In this document: piece after piece, positions 1 through 10,064 of the stretch | Position numbering within the stretch: the first letter of the stretch is position 1 | Layout of the letters: each line of letters begins with the position of its first letter | The notes under the pieces: model-generated | Seen by the model: only the letters and a program-made list of their open reading frames with translations | Database searches by the model: none | Told to the model about the DNA's origin: nothing | Made by a program: the position numbers and the translations under genes | NCBI RefSeq assembly: GCF_019649055.1 | Contig: NW_026570224.1 | Span: 3,410,001 to 3,474,000 of the forward strand | Reading direction: 5' to 3' | DNA length: 64,000 nucleotides | Origin: Paramacrobiotus metropolitanus | Lineage: Eukaryota; Tardigrada; Eutardigrada; Parachela; Macrobiotidae

Positions 1-338
1 CCATAAGTATAACCATCAATCACGAATTAAACCGCCACGCCAGATTTCCTAAATTTTTTAACTGCAAGAATGTTATGCTAAATTACGAAGTATTCCCAAT
101 TTCGCAACATCACATCAATCATAATTATCTAGCTTATCAAATTACGAAAACACCAGGTATTATTATAGCCGTGACTAGAAGGCAACTATGATAAATTTTA
201 TGAAAAAGTCTGTTTAAGAAGTTTCCGCTGCCGAACCGACAGCAAAGACCATAATATAAACTTCGTAATGCACCATGTGCACCCTATTAAAGCAAATATA
301 ATTGTAAATCAATTTTGTAGTGTATGCACTCGTCCTCG

Positions 339-1289
339 TTAAAACGAAACTGCCTCATCTTATGGTAGAAATAAGTAAAACTGCAATAACTTCGCTTATG
401 AGCTTGCTATTACAAGTAAATTTTCTTACTTTTCAATGCCTAACTAATAAAAATAGTATCTACCACCATACATATAAGTACATGTACAGCAAGTAAGTAA
501 AGAAACACATCAAAACAAGCACGCACTATCAAAAATGGTATTCTTTTTAAAAAACACAAAGCCAAAACAGGGAACTTACGTTGACGATTCATAAGCTTTT
601 CTTGTCCGAGTTTCTGGAGGTTAGTCAACTGCACATTGATGAACTCAATACGCCGCTTAAAGTGTTCTCTACATTTTTCATGACTCTGAAACAAAAAATG
701 TGAATCAGAAATTACACTTTTCGAATCTAACCTCGTTCCCAGTTGCACCATACCATTTCCACAAAGTATCCAGCGCCAATATCTACAAGGTTAGTTCCAC
801 AATCCACCGTTTTACCTCGTACTAGGAGCTAAAAAGCAAATCACACGGGTTATTCGATAGAAATACCTAACTAATTATTTAACTGCCTAGACAGCTCAAG
901 TGTTTTAACACTTAACAGCTAAGTCTAAGTCTATTCTAATTACCCCATCACATAAAGGGACGAGCAGTTCCTCCCCGTTTCCTATCTGTTCCAGCTGCTT
1001 TGTAGTCTCCTGTGAAGCTAGAAAATGTTGCTGGACCGCTTGCAATTTCTGGATGGAATCCGTCAGCAGTGTCATATCCTAATTCGGCGATCATGATAAG
1101 TATGCAAGTCAGGGGATCAGAAAGTACTCATTGACTATTTCTATTGCTGAGGAAGGACGAAACCACGTCGCTGGTCCGCCAACGAGCACAGGGTACTCAC
1201 TAACTTACATTCTCAAATTTCTGTTTAATGTTCTGAAGTTCAGTCAGCGCCGCAATCTGGCGTTGCTGGTCCGCGACTGGCCCGGCCAT
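339..1289 (-). CDS. PFDN5: Prefoldin subunit 5
   Basis: Five exons: 1289-1209, 1078-944, 828-754, 685-580 and a tiny last exon at 358-339, giving about 138 residues; human PFDN5 has 154. The product is an alpha-type subunit of the prefoldin hexamer, which hands nascent actin and tubulin to the CCT chaperonin in the cytosol. Supporting sequence: an N-terminal helix (MAGPVADQQRQIAALTELQ), the conserved GNGEELLVPLCDG turn, then LVDIGAGYFVEM, then the C-terminal helix beginning CREHFKRRIEFI. These align in order with human NEGKELLVPL, LIDVGTGYYVEK and DFFKRKIDF. All internal junctions keep phase. The 20-base last exon (HEAVSF then stop) is the weakest part; reading through the donor at 579 instead adds an unrelated hydrophobic tail. 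The start is the first ATG of exon 1. Confidence 0.85.
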
Positions 1290-2417
1290 TTGGGAATAAA
1301 TCAAAGCTGATACAAAAGAACCGAATAACACTTAAAATGAACTACGAGTACTGTACTCCGTCTTAATAATCACGGATTCACAAGCTGCTCGATTCCACAA
1401 GTGGTGCGCGGATCGCTCTCCGAAGAAGTATTCATAAAACAAGGGTGAAATTAAGAATGAAAAAATTCAATGCGAGTAGCAGAATATCAAATTATCGATC
1501 CGTAGTCTGTTCAATGATAATTTCAAGATTCCAACAACTTATTTCGGTAAAATTTTATTCTGAAGTTGTAAATTGTAAGCTAACTGCTGACTTGCAACTT
1601 GCTTTGAAGTTTGAACTACCATCCGATTCCAGAACAAAAATTGTTAAACGATGCAATCGCCCCCTTATGGCAGCTAGGTTCTGTGGAGTTGTTTTTGTCA
1701 GTATTTTGGTCTTTCACTCTTTCCTGCCTTTAAAATCATGTGTTGAAACTTGAACGTATAAGTACTTGCGTGCGCTGCTCGCACAAATTAAATTAAAACC
1801 GCGTGTTACTACTATCGAATACGAAGTTAAATATCTCTTGAAACTAAATTTCTCTGCTTTTCATACATATCATCATGATAAGAAATTATTGTCAAAGATT
1901 ATCGTGAGATACGTCGCATAAAATATTCTGAGTAACTGCGGAAGGTCATAATTGTCATATCCATCACCAAATCGAGGTTCCGGCCAAGTTTTAATCGTTG
2001 TTCTCGTAAAAACAGGCTTTGCCGCTGTAGAATCCATAATAAAAAACACCACTGTAGAACCCTTTGTAACATAAATGTAACATCTGGAAAGTTAGCTAAA
2101 TTATCTGTATCAACCCTAGTTTCTTCGTTCTATTATCAACTATGCACAGTCAGAAAACAATCTAACATAAGATGAAAACCTAGTTTTGTTTGCAATTTAT
2201 GAACGCCGGAACAGTACATAAAACAACAGAGACACGTGAAGAAGTAGATGCGCTCAGTGACCGCTAATAAGTGTGTCTTTATAAGCAATCACGTCTGTGA
2301 ACTGAAGTTCGCATTGTGGATGTCCATGCAACACCTTCCTTCGTAGACTCATTTGGCTGCAGATGCAGAACTTGACTAAACCCACAGCATGGTACCAAAA
2401 ATGGCAGATGGATCTTC
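1290..2417. other. Intergenic, no gene recognised
   Basis: About 1.1 kb between the divergent start of prefoldin 5 and the 3' end of the RRM-RING gene. A 102-codon open frame at 1445-1753 (+) has no recognisable domain, and no flanking exon could be found for it. No repeat or RNA gene was seen. Confidence 0.5.
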
Positions 2418-4443
2418 TCAGTCGTCATTTAGTTTCTCCCGTTTGTCAATCGGCCCACCACATCCTATCTTGGGACAATTTTTCAGTTGGATACCACAAT
2501 CATAGCAGGTGTCGTTGTGACCTATGAGTAGGTGTTGAAGATCGTAACCGATTTCCTTCCACGTTTAAAACGAAATAAACTTCGTACTCACAGCGTTTAT
2601 CAAACTGTTTATTTGTGTACAATAAAATAACAAAGGTCTACTATTAAAGTATTTTTCTGCTAAACAGCTCTGCTGACTTACCACACCACAGCATGAGACA
2701 GTCTCGAGGATTTGTCTTGCAGATAACGCATATATCATTTTCCCCGCTGGCGCGTTTGCAATCTCCATTAGTGCCGGTAACGTCAAGAACTGCAATGTGA
2801 CAAACGTATTAGTGAGGTAATCTTATTCAAGCTTTGGAAGTTTTCCTTCGCAACAATATTATAACTTCCGACCATAGAAAAACAGTTAACGCTACTTAAC
2901 AAGAAAACTATCGACCATACAATTTATTGAGTAATGTCACCATAATTCTGACGACTGGGACATCAGCGTGCTCGCTTACACATATTACTGCCTTCGGTTT
3001 GCACATGTTCCACTTCGCCGGTACAAGTCTCATCGTCGTTTTCCACATCGTCATCTGCCAATAATTCAGGTGGGATGGTTTTGGGGTCGTTCAAGATAGC
3101 TGCTTTGGTACGCGTATTCGGTTTGCATTCCACCTGTTATGATAACAAGACAATCAATTCGTGTACTCAAAGAGTTTAAAAGGTCCTTAAAAGGCCGTTA
3201 TTCCAAAAAGCAACTGGGTATGTAAGACAACAAGGCGTACATACTACAATAAAAAAATGTTGCCATTAAGAAAACCAAGAAAAACCAAAGATTAAAACTC
3301 TCCACAAACTATGAAATTAGCCGACACAAGATGAATTTTAATCTTAAGCCAGACTCGTTTTGCCACAAATCATTAACCCCCATAAAGATAAATAGTAACA
3401 AAAAAATTGCACATCGTCGTACCATGAAACATTGCCAATAGTTCAGAAGTCTAAAGTAGTACAAAATCTGTTATATCTGGCGCAGTTTTTAGTCGAAAAG
3501 TTAAATTTTAGTTTTACACAATTTTACAACGATTACGATGGTAAATCATTACACGGAAGTGCAAGTTACCTTTCTGTTACAGATCTGGATATACCGAATG
3601 TTCAAGAGATATTTAGCATCTTCCATACTCTCCAGATCAATATACGCGAAACCTCGATGCCGAACGCGGTCGTTTTCGTTAATGTAAAGTACCCGAACAT
3701 CTCTGATCTATAAGCATAAAACATGCTTCAAAACCGGAAGCGAAATGTTGCCGCCGGGCCAATCAAAAGTTTAGCAGTGGCCACCGAATAAATTACAAGA
3801 CAAGTAGCCACTATTTTATGCAATACTACATATTATCACAATTAATAATGCCATATAATGACACACATACGATAATTTCATGCGGTAAGTTAGTCAAGAT
3901 ACAAAAAGTTTGCAGTCCCACCCCGCGAATCAAATGAGGACGGATAGCTTCTTGCACAATTGCCACATCAGCCTGAACCGGTATACCACCGAGAAAGATC
4001 TGATATTCCGTTTGTTTGACGGAGCGAGCAGCAGGGATCGGTCGGGTGTTGGACTAATAAAGTGAAGACATTAATCAGTAACATTATTCGCGAAATTTGG
4101 AAGAATGGATGAGATAATACTGTTAAAAGATGATACACCAACCACAACGACTCTGTGATCTTACGCGATATGGTTTTGGAATTATTTCCTCCCCGTCGAT
4201 GAAGAATTTCTTGTGTAGAAGCGCACGGGCTGTTCCGATGTCCTCGAATCCCACACAGGCCACGTTCCATTTCCGCGGTGCCGGCAGTTCGAAAATACGC
4301 AGATCAATGATGGTTCCGTATTGGGAGAAATAATGGTACAAAGTGTTCTCCGACGTTCGAATATTCAAATGTGACAAGAACAGTTTACTGCAACAAATAC
4401 TGGTTGTTGAATAACGTATGTGGTGCTTTAGTTTACATGCCAT
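2418..4443 (-). CDS. Two-RRM protein with C-terminal RING finger
   Basis: Six exons: 4443-4165, 4053-3871, 3707-3570, 3133-2980, 2789-2682, 2521-2418. They join in phase to about 321 residues. Residues ~15-90 form a first RRM (SKLFLSHLNIRTSENTLYHY, later WNVACVGFED as the RNP1-like strand). Residues ~105-190 form a second RRM (IFLGGIPV as RNP2, RHRGFAYIDLE as RNP1). An acidic linker (LLADDDVENDDE) follows, then a C3HC4-type RING: CVIC, CLMLWCGH, CYDC, and a final CPKIGCGGPID in place of the usual CPxC. RRMs bind RNA and RINGs usually recruit E2 enzymes, so an RNA-associated E3 ligase is inferred. MEX3 proteins (KH plus RING) and CNOT4 (RING plus RRM) are functional analogues; I do not recognise this exact order from a named family. 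Substrate unknown. Confidence 0.72.
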
Positions 4444-4953
4444 AGTGACAGCTGACGATCAGCTGACTGCACCAACCATACTATACTACAGCTTACACAC
4501 ACTTGACCATGGCCAATACTATACTACACTTGACCAGGTCAAGTCTAATCGTCCAACACGTACAGTAACGTTTTAGCTCCTACTGTAGACGTAGCATTGT
4601 TCCATTGTAACTGCGTAGCATAAAGCGGACAATTAACAGGAAGTAGTTTAAGTACTATTCATTCACAATTACATACACAATATTAATACACACATTGTTA
4701 TTTTTTTCACTTTGTAAAAAAATACTACATAGTACATACTAACCATAAGTGCTGTACTAACTTGCAACCGAGAAACTTATACAATCAACAAATTTATGCA
4801 ACAAATCTGGTGTGGGATCTTCCTTTACAGAAAATCTTATAAATTTTTTTATAAGATGCAAATAACAAATTGTCAAAATTGTTTTCAATATTCAAGTTGT
4901 TCTTAATATGCAAACTTTTTTTTATAAAATGAAAAACTGCTTCCTGGGGTCAA
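4444..4953. other. Intergenic, nothing recognised
   Basis: A+T-rich spacer between the start of the RRM-RING gene and the 3' end of the next gene on the same strand. Near 4490-4540 there are short repeats of the tactatac/cttgacca type. No coding exon or RNA gene was seen. Confidence 0.45.
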
Positions 4954-5831
4954 CTACCAGAGCGCATGATATTCCCTGTAAAGCAGCAAACTCTAGGTCT
5001 GCGCTCTAGCCCGCTCTCATCGTTAGCATTACGATAAATATCATGATTACGGTCTAACGTATTCAACCTTAACGAATTTATGAAAACGCTAATTCTAACT
5101 TACTGCTGATCGGGATACGATGAGGTTTTCCGGTATGACGGGCCCGCGGCGTAAAGCGGCGGAAGCTTATGTCCAGAGCGCGGTTCCCCGTAATGAACTG
5201 CTGCGGAACTGGCCACATTGGCGCTGCATGGTGACAGTGGCGATGAGCCCACTCCGTGATGCCCACTGCCCCTTCGGCCTTTATTCGGATATCCAAGTGC
5301 CCCGGGCGAACGACCATTATCGTCCTCACTATAAATGGATTATGGATTTTGGTTTCGCATATGCCGTGTTATTTGCGACAATCAAACGCGTCTTCGTCGC
5401 TTACTGGGGTTTGCCAATTTCGTCAAGCAGCTTGGCTACATCGTCAAATACATTGGTCTGCAAATAACAAGCAGAATTAGGGTACGTACCGTATTAAACT
5501 TGTACTCGACATTGAACAAATAAGAGCGAAACCCAAACGGGACCAGAGAAAAAAAGTTTACCACTGCTTTCAGGAGCAGGCGATATTCTTCGTCGCTCGA
5601 TACGACATCACGTGTTGCTTTGATCAGCTCCTCAAGTTCCGCTTTGCGAACCAATATTTCCCCAACCTGACCACGGAAATGCACTTCACCACCGTTTGCT
5701 TTGTATTGGTTCGCCATTTGACTTGCGATTCGTAGTCGAAAAATGTGCTCACTAAACTCTGAAGCGGCGGTAAGTAAGGAAGGAAGGCTACTTATTGGTG
5801 ATAGATCATACAATAAGTAACTGCCAGACAT
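4954..5831 (-). CDS. Unidentified protein, helical N-terminus and disordered tail
   Basis: Exons 5831-5562, 5457-5405 and 5328-5104 join in phase. A strong donor (GTAAGT) at 5103 suggests a fourth exon, 4975-4954, giving 189 residues; without it the frame stops at 5100 (TAA). Residues ~1-110 are rich in charged helices (GQVGEILVRKAELEELIKAT, then TNVFDDVAKLLDEIGK). The rest is Gly/Ser/Pro-rich and probably disordered. No signal peptide, membrane segment or known motif was recognised, and I cannot name the family. The support is three in-phase exons with good acceptors and an uninterrupted frame of about 75 codons in exon 3. Plus-strand open frames here are shadows. Confidence 0.55.
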
Positions 5832-7024
5832 GCAAAAACAAAAAAAAATATCACGAAAGCAAAAAAGGGACTACCACGTTAGATCCCTTATTGTGACTTT
5901 GAGGACTGTATTTTGCATAAAAAAATGGAAAAGGACTGTACGTGATTGCACAAGGAGCAATGCTAAAAAAATCTCCAGACTTTAGCGCATCACAAGTGAA
6001 CCTGTAGTTGTGGCCAGCCGGTTGCTGCCGGTTTGCAGCATGTTTGGCTGACCCTGGCGAATGATGTTCGTGGAATACATGGCTTGAGAATGATGAAAGT
6101 GTCGATAGAGGTCACACCATTTCGATTAATTTTTAAAAACTTTTTTAAAGCGGCCGGGCAGTGGTCGAATTTTAGCCACTGCCCATCACCGTTTCCGGTC
6201 CGTATTAAATAGGTACCTACATTTCTATGACTTGTATAATATTTTATTGTGTTATTATACTAGTACTTATATACTTCTATAATTGCAATTTGTACATTAA
6301 ATTTTATTGACTATAAATTTCATCACAGTACTTAATTATTTTATCGTGAACTTATGCGGTTCTGTATTTGTTGATGTCATCGCGGAATGGTAGATATGTA
6401 TCATTGGTTCTGTTACTCACTAATTTTCTGCTTTACAATGAAATTTTCATACCATATTTTTATCCGGTATACTGATCACCAAAACTGGGGAAGAAGATTC
6501 GACAGTGGTCAGAAAACAGCTGGGATATGTCGATTCGAGCGACGGAGTATTCTTACGCCAGCGAATTAGCGGTCCAGAAAATGCAGCATCTTGTCCTGGG
6601 AACTGCGCACCGCTAATTTAGATCAAATGTTCACTGGAATTCGTCTGGGTTCTCGCTGTGATGCTGTTTACAAGTTAGTATGTGATGATTCTTTAAAACG
6701 AATTTCACTGAAGCGAGAAGTTTTAGGTCCGTAAGGTCAGATCTAGAGCTTTTCAAAGCCCTCGGTGATGTTTCGGTAGGGACTTCTTAGCTTTGTTGAC
6801 GTTCTACTCTGTGCCGGATCTATTGCATAAGCAACGTACAATATTGATCGGATTATCATTTTATTCGTAAGAATCACATATGCACTTATCTGAATAAATC
6901 TTGACGATAAAAAATGATGAGAACATTTTTTCGGATCGAGAGATTTTAAAATTTGGCGTTGGACATCATAAGTGATCTGCATTTTGTTATTTGAGCGGAG
7001 GTCGCGCATACTAACTTTTTATAC

Positions 7025-7058
7025 TATACTCGTACAGTTTGTATACTCGTACAGTTTG
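7025..7058. repeat. Tandem 17-bp repeat (third copy at 7416-7432)
   Basis: The unit TATACTCGTACAGTTTG is present twice head-to-tail at 7025-7041 and 7042-7058. A third identical copy lies about 360 bases downstream at 7416-7432, and a partial copy is near 7390. Function unknown; this may be local duplication upstream of the SAHS gene. Confidence 0.8.
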
Positions 7059-7524
7059 TATCTAGATGTTTTTTTTTCACTGTCTTGTTCAAACCAACAT
7101 GAGCGGAAACAACTGACAATTAAGATGATTTTACGACATTCGCGAACCTAACAAACACAGAGATCGACAGAAAAAACTACGGAAACAAGCAGCCAGAATC
7201 CACAGGTGGCACACGAACGAGCTCGCTGGTTAAGGGCCAAACGCAGAGCGTTGTAAGGACAAGCCCCCAGATTGCTTCGGGCATAACAACAGGAACATCC
7301 GACCGCAAACATCCGCGCTTCCTCAGTCCGTCTCCAGAGCCTGGGAGATCCACGTTCGTTCCAAGATACCCCAACGACATGAACAACGACAGTTTGTATA
7401 CAAGAACTAACTTTGTATACTCGTACAGTTTGTACAGCAGCTACTGCATGTATGTATAGCTTTTGCAAATTATATTCAGGTGAGGATACTGATTACAAAA
7501 CATTTATTACGAAGTACGCATACA

Positions 7525-7587
7525 ACAGTTACTGTATATCCAATACGAGTTTTTGTGAACAGTTATATCCAATACGAGTTTTTGTGA
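7525..7587. repeat. Imperfect tandem duplication, ~30 bp
   Basis: Copies at 7525-7558 and 7559-7587 share ATATCCAATACGAGTTTTTG. The first copy has five extra bases near its start. This lies about 460 bases upstream of the SAHS start codon. Confidence 0.75.
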
Positions 7588-8043
7588 TATCTACAATCCT
7601 ATTTGTGAAGCTTAATGCACATTAGACGATTACAATCAGGCGATCTGAATCAACACCAAAGACTTTGATTCATAAAGGTGATTTCTTACCACCTTCCGCA
7701 TTACACAGCAAACTACTACAGTACAACTCTGCAAGTAACACTTCACGAGTAACTTATACATGGCAGGCAAGCAATAATTTCACCGCTGATCAAGGCATTA
7801 TCAAGCCGAAAATTTTGTGCATTATACACCAACAAATCCTTCGGGGATTTACTTTCTTAATCAGCGACAAGTGATATTGCGCGCGGTAGACGGTTTGAAA
7901 TTTTCATCGGATTGTGTTCACTGGATGTGAAGGTTTCGCTTACTAGTATTTGTTGCGACAAAGTGCTAGTTTTCACGTAATTATATTCGCACAGTTTGTT
8001 TATTGGAACCGCTTTCTTCCGTGAGACAGATTATGGTTAAAAG

Positions 8044-9504
8044 ATGACTTCTACTGCAGTTAGACAATATACGGTTCTGTTTGTTCTTGGGACAATAGGT
8101 AACTGCAGACTGTATATTTGGCTAAGATTCCTTTTGCTGCTGTTATTTTATATGCCGTCTAATGCGTTATAATACTCAGATGTACAGCAGTAATGCGCAT
8201 AGAATATACATACAATAGATAATAGGACTGTATACAATAGAACGTGTTTTAAGTTGTTAATTGTCTATTTGTTTCTTATAACTTCGTAATAAAGCTCCAT
8301 AATAAAATTATAAGCAAAGCAGTATTACGAAAACCAGGAATATAATTTATTGCTTATTCATTCCCGAGAATATTGTTCTTTGTAGTTTGTACTTACAGTA
8401 AAAATCGTATCATGACAAATATTTTTTAGCAGGAGTCGTAACGGCAGTTCTGCCGGCGGATCTGGCATCCAAAGCTGCAGTAAACAGCAGCGACACAAAT
8501 GACGCAGTTGATAAACCTGCACTGCTGATACCGTTTGGAAAGTTTGAAGCAACAGATCAAACAGAAAACTTTGCCAATTACCGGTCAAGGTATGCAGATT
8601 ATGCGATGTAACCAAAATTGAGTAATCCATACAGTACTCAGTACTAATTGCAGACTCCTCTATAATACGGCAATTACCGTAAAGCAGCGATTGCGCAGTG
8701 GTTTTGTTTTCAGAATGTCATTATAATATATGGCCGCTTCATTATTAATGATCTTTTTTTCGCTCCAGCTTTTCGAAAAAAATTCTGTTTGTAATTTGTA
8801 GTTAAATTAGCAAATAACACATCTCAAAACTCAATTCGCATTACAGCCTTAATGTGGAGTTTAAAGGATTTTCCGCAAAGCACTTGAAAGGCAAAGTGCA
8901 ACACGAATTTAGCCGCATAAACAGCACAACTTACGCTCATGCATTTTGGATTGTGGATACGCCATACAAGCAAAATCTACCGTTTGAACTTGGCCGCGAA
9001 TATCCACACAGCTACAATGGGACCGCCTTTAAGGTAAGAGTATTTTATTTCTACCGAACTGCATTAAACTTTTTTTGCGAAGTACAGTATCTTACAGATA
9101 TCTCGTAGTGGTGCATTGTATGTTCTATTCGTTTCATGTTATACAAAACTTTAAGCTGTTATATGAAATTTCGTGTTTTTTTCGTAGTACCGGTATTACC
9201 AAGAGCCGAGTCAGCTTGGTTTACATGCAGTGTTCCATGTTCCGGCGGATAACCCACTCCCTATCGAACATTTGTACACATCCAGCTCAGAAGGTTTTAT
9301 TTTGGTAAGCTGCGGTAAATTATGAAAAGCTGATCCGTTTGACCTTAAATGTGCACACGCATTATATGGTTGTCGGAAAAACACGCGATTGATAGCGACG
9401 TTAAATCAGCTAAATTAATTGTCCTCTTGTTCTTAAGAATGTTTATTTTTCAGACGTACAAAATCGGAGATATGATAGCCAAACGCTCATACAAAAGGGT
9501 TTAG
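8044..9504 (+). CDS. SAHS: Secretory abundant heat-soluble (SAHS)-like protein
   Basis: Exons 8044-8098, 8433-8589, 8847-9033, 9188-9304 and 9454-9504 join in phase to 188 residues. Residues 1-~24 are a hydrophobic signal peptide (VRQYTVLFVLGTIGVVTAV). The mature part opens with FGKFEATDQTENFANY, matching the SAHS GKWESTDRIENFDAF pattern. It carries an IPSR-like HVPADN strand, and ends in LTYKIGDMIAKRSYKRV, close to the family's TYKVGDVTAKRWYKK. SAHS proteins are secreted, fatty-acid-binding-protein-like beta barrels found in tardigrades; they stay soluble on heating and are linked to desiccation tolerance. This copy looks full length and intact, with no second SAHS gene in the window. It appears divergent: the central region shows little similarity to the SAHS pattern I recall. 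Start chosen because it alone supplies a signal peptide. Confidence 0.85.
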
Positions 9505-10064
9505 AGTATGAAGAATTACCAGACTACGGCCTTCTTCCATTACTCCGCAAGGACTTCAGCTCACACAATGCCGGCCTTTTTTGTTGAAGAAAGTGTATAT
9601 CTAACTATTCGCTCGCAGCACATCGTAGCCCATTTTTCAATGGATACGACTAAGCATTTTGCTGCACTAATTTTTCGACACTCTTGGAGATGCACTTAAT
9701 ACTTGACACTCTTGAAATGTGTGCACCATATCGTAAAACAAAATACATTAACTTTCACAAGCAGTGCCGTCCAGATGACATACTGTCTAATTCTTTGAAC
9801 TTACATTGTTAGTCACCTTTTGTAATAAGGTGACTAACAATGAATGAGATTCTGAAATTCGAAGATATACCCCTTTATTAATGCACACCAAGCGACGTTC
9901 AAGGTGATTTAAAACAACAACCCAAATTAAAATCTCGCAAACATGACCTGGACGACGGTGAATTTATCATCATTTTAATGACACACCACAACATCATACT
10001 CATCAGAAATTCAAAACGGTAAATCGGTTGTACTCGTACTATTAAAAACTATACTAAAAAAATT
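9505..10064. other. Convergent intergenic spacer
   Basis: Lies between the 3' ends of the SAHS gene (+) and CDK5RAP3 (-). It holds the perfect hairpin described at 9804-9842 and no recognisable coding sequence. Confidence 0.6.
9804..9842. repeat. Perfect 16-bp inverted repeat (hairpin, 7-base loop)
   Basis: Left arm CATTGTTAGTCACCTT at 9804-9819, loop TTGTAAT at 9820-9826, right arm at 9827-9842 the exact reverse complement. It sits in the convergent 3' spacer between the SAHS and CDK5RAP3 genes. It could fold in either 3' UTR or be a tiny foldback element; it lacks a following U-run. Confidence 0.85.

Larger units (their letters stand above)
5832..8043. other. Gene-poor region with short tandem duplications
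   Basis: About 2.2 kb without a convincing gene. It holds the direct repeats listed separately at 7025-7058, 7416-7432 and 7525-7587. A 60-codon hydrophilic open stretch at about 6435-6620 (+) could be an exon or a relic, but no start, partner exon or family was found. The minus-strand open frames at 6743-7468 also lack recognisable content. Confidence 0.4.

Noticed and set aside
6435-6735. Two overlapping ~60-codon hydrophilic open stretches (+) that might be exons
   Set aside because: No start codon, convincing partner exon or family match; could be chance or a relic.
7148-7468. 106-codon minus-strand frame with several cysteines
   Set aside because: No domain, composition looks random, and it overlaps local direct repeats.
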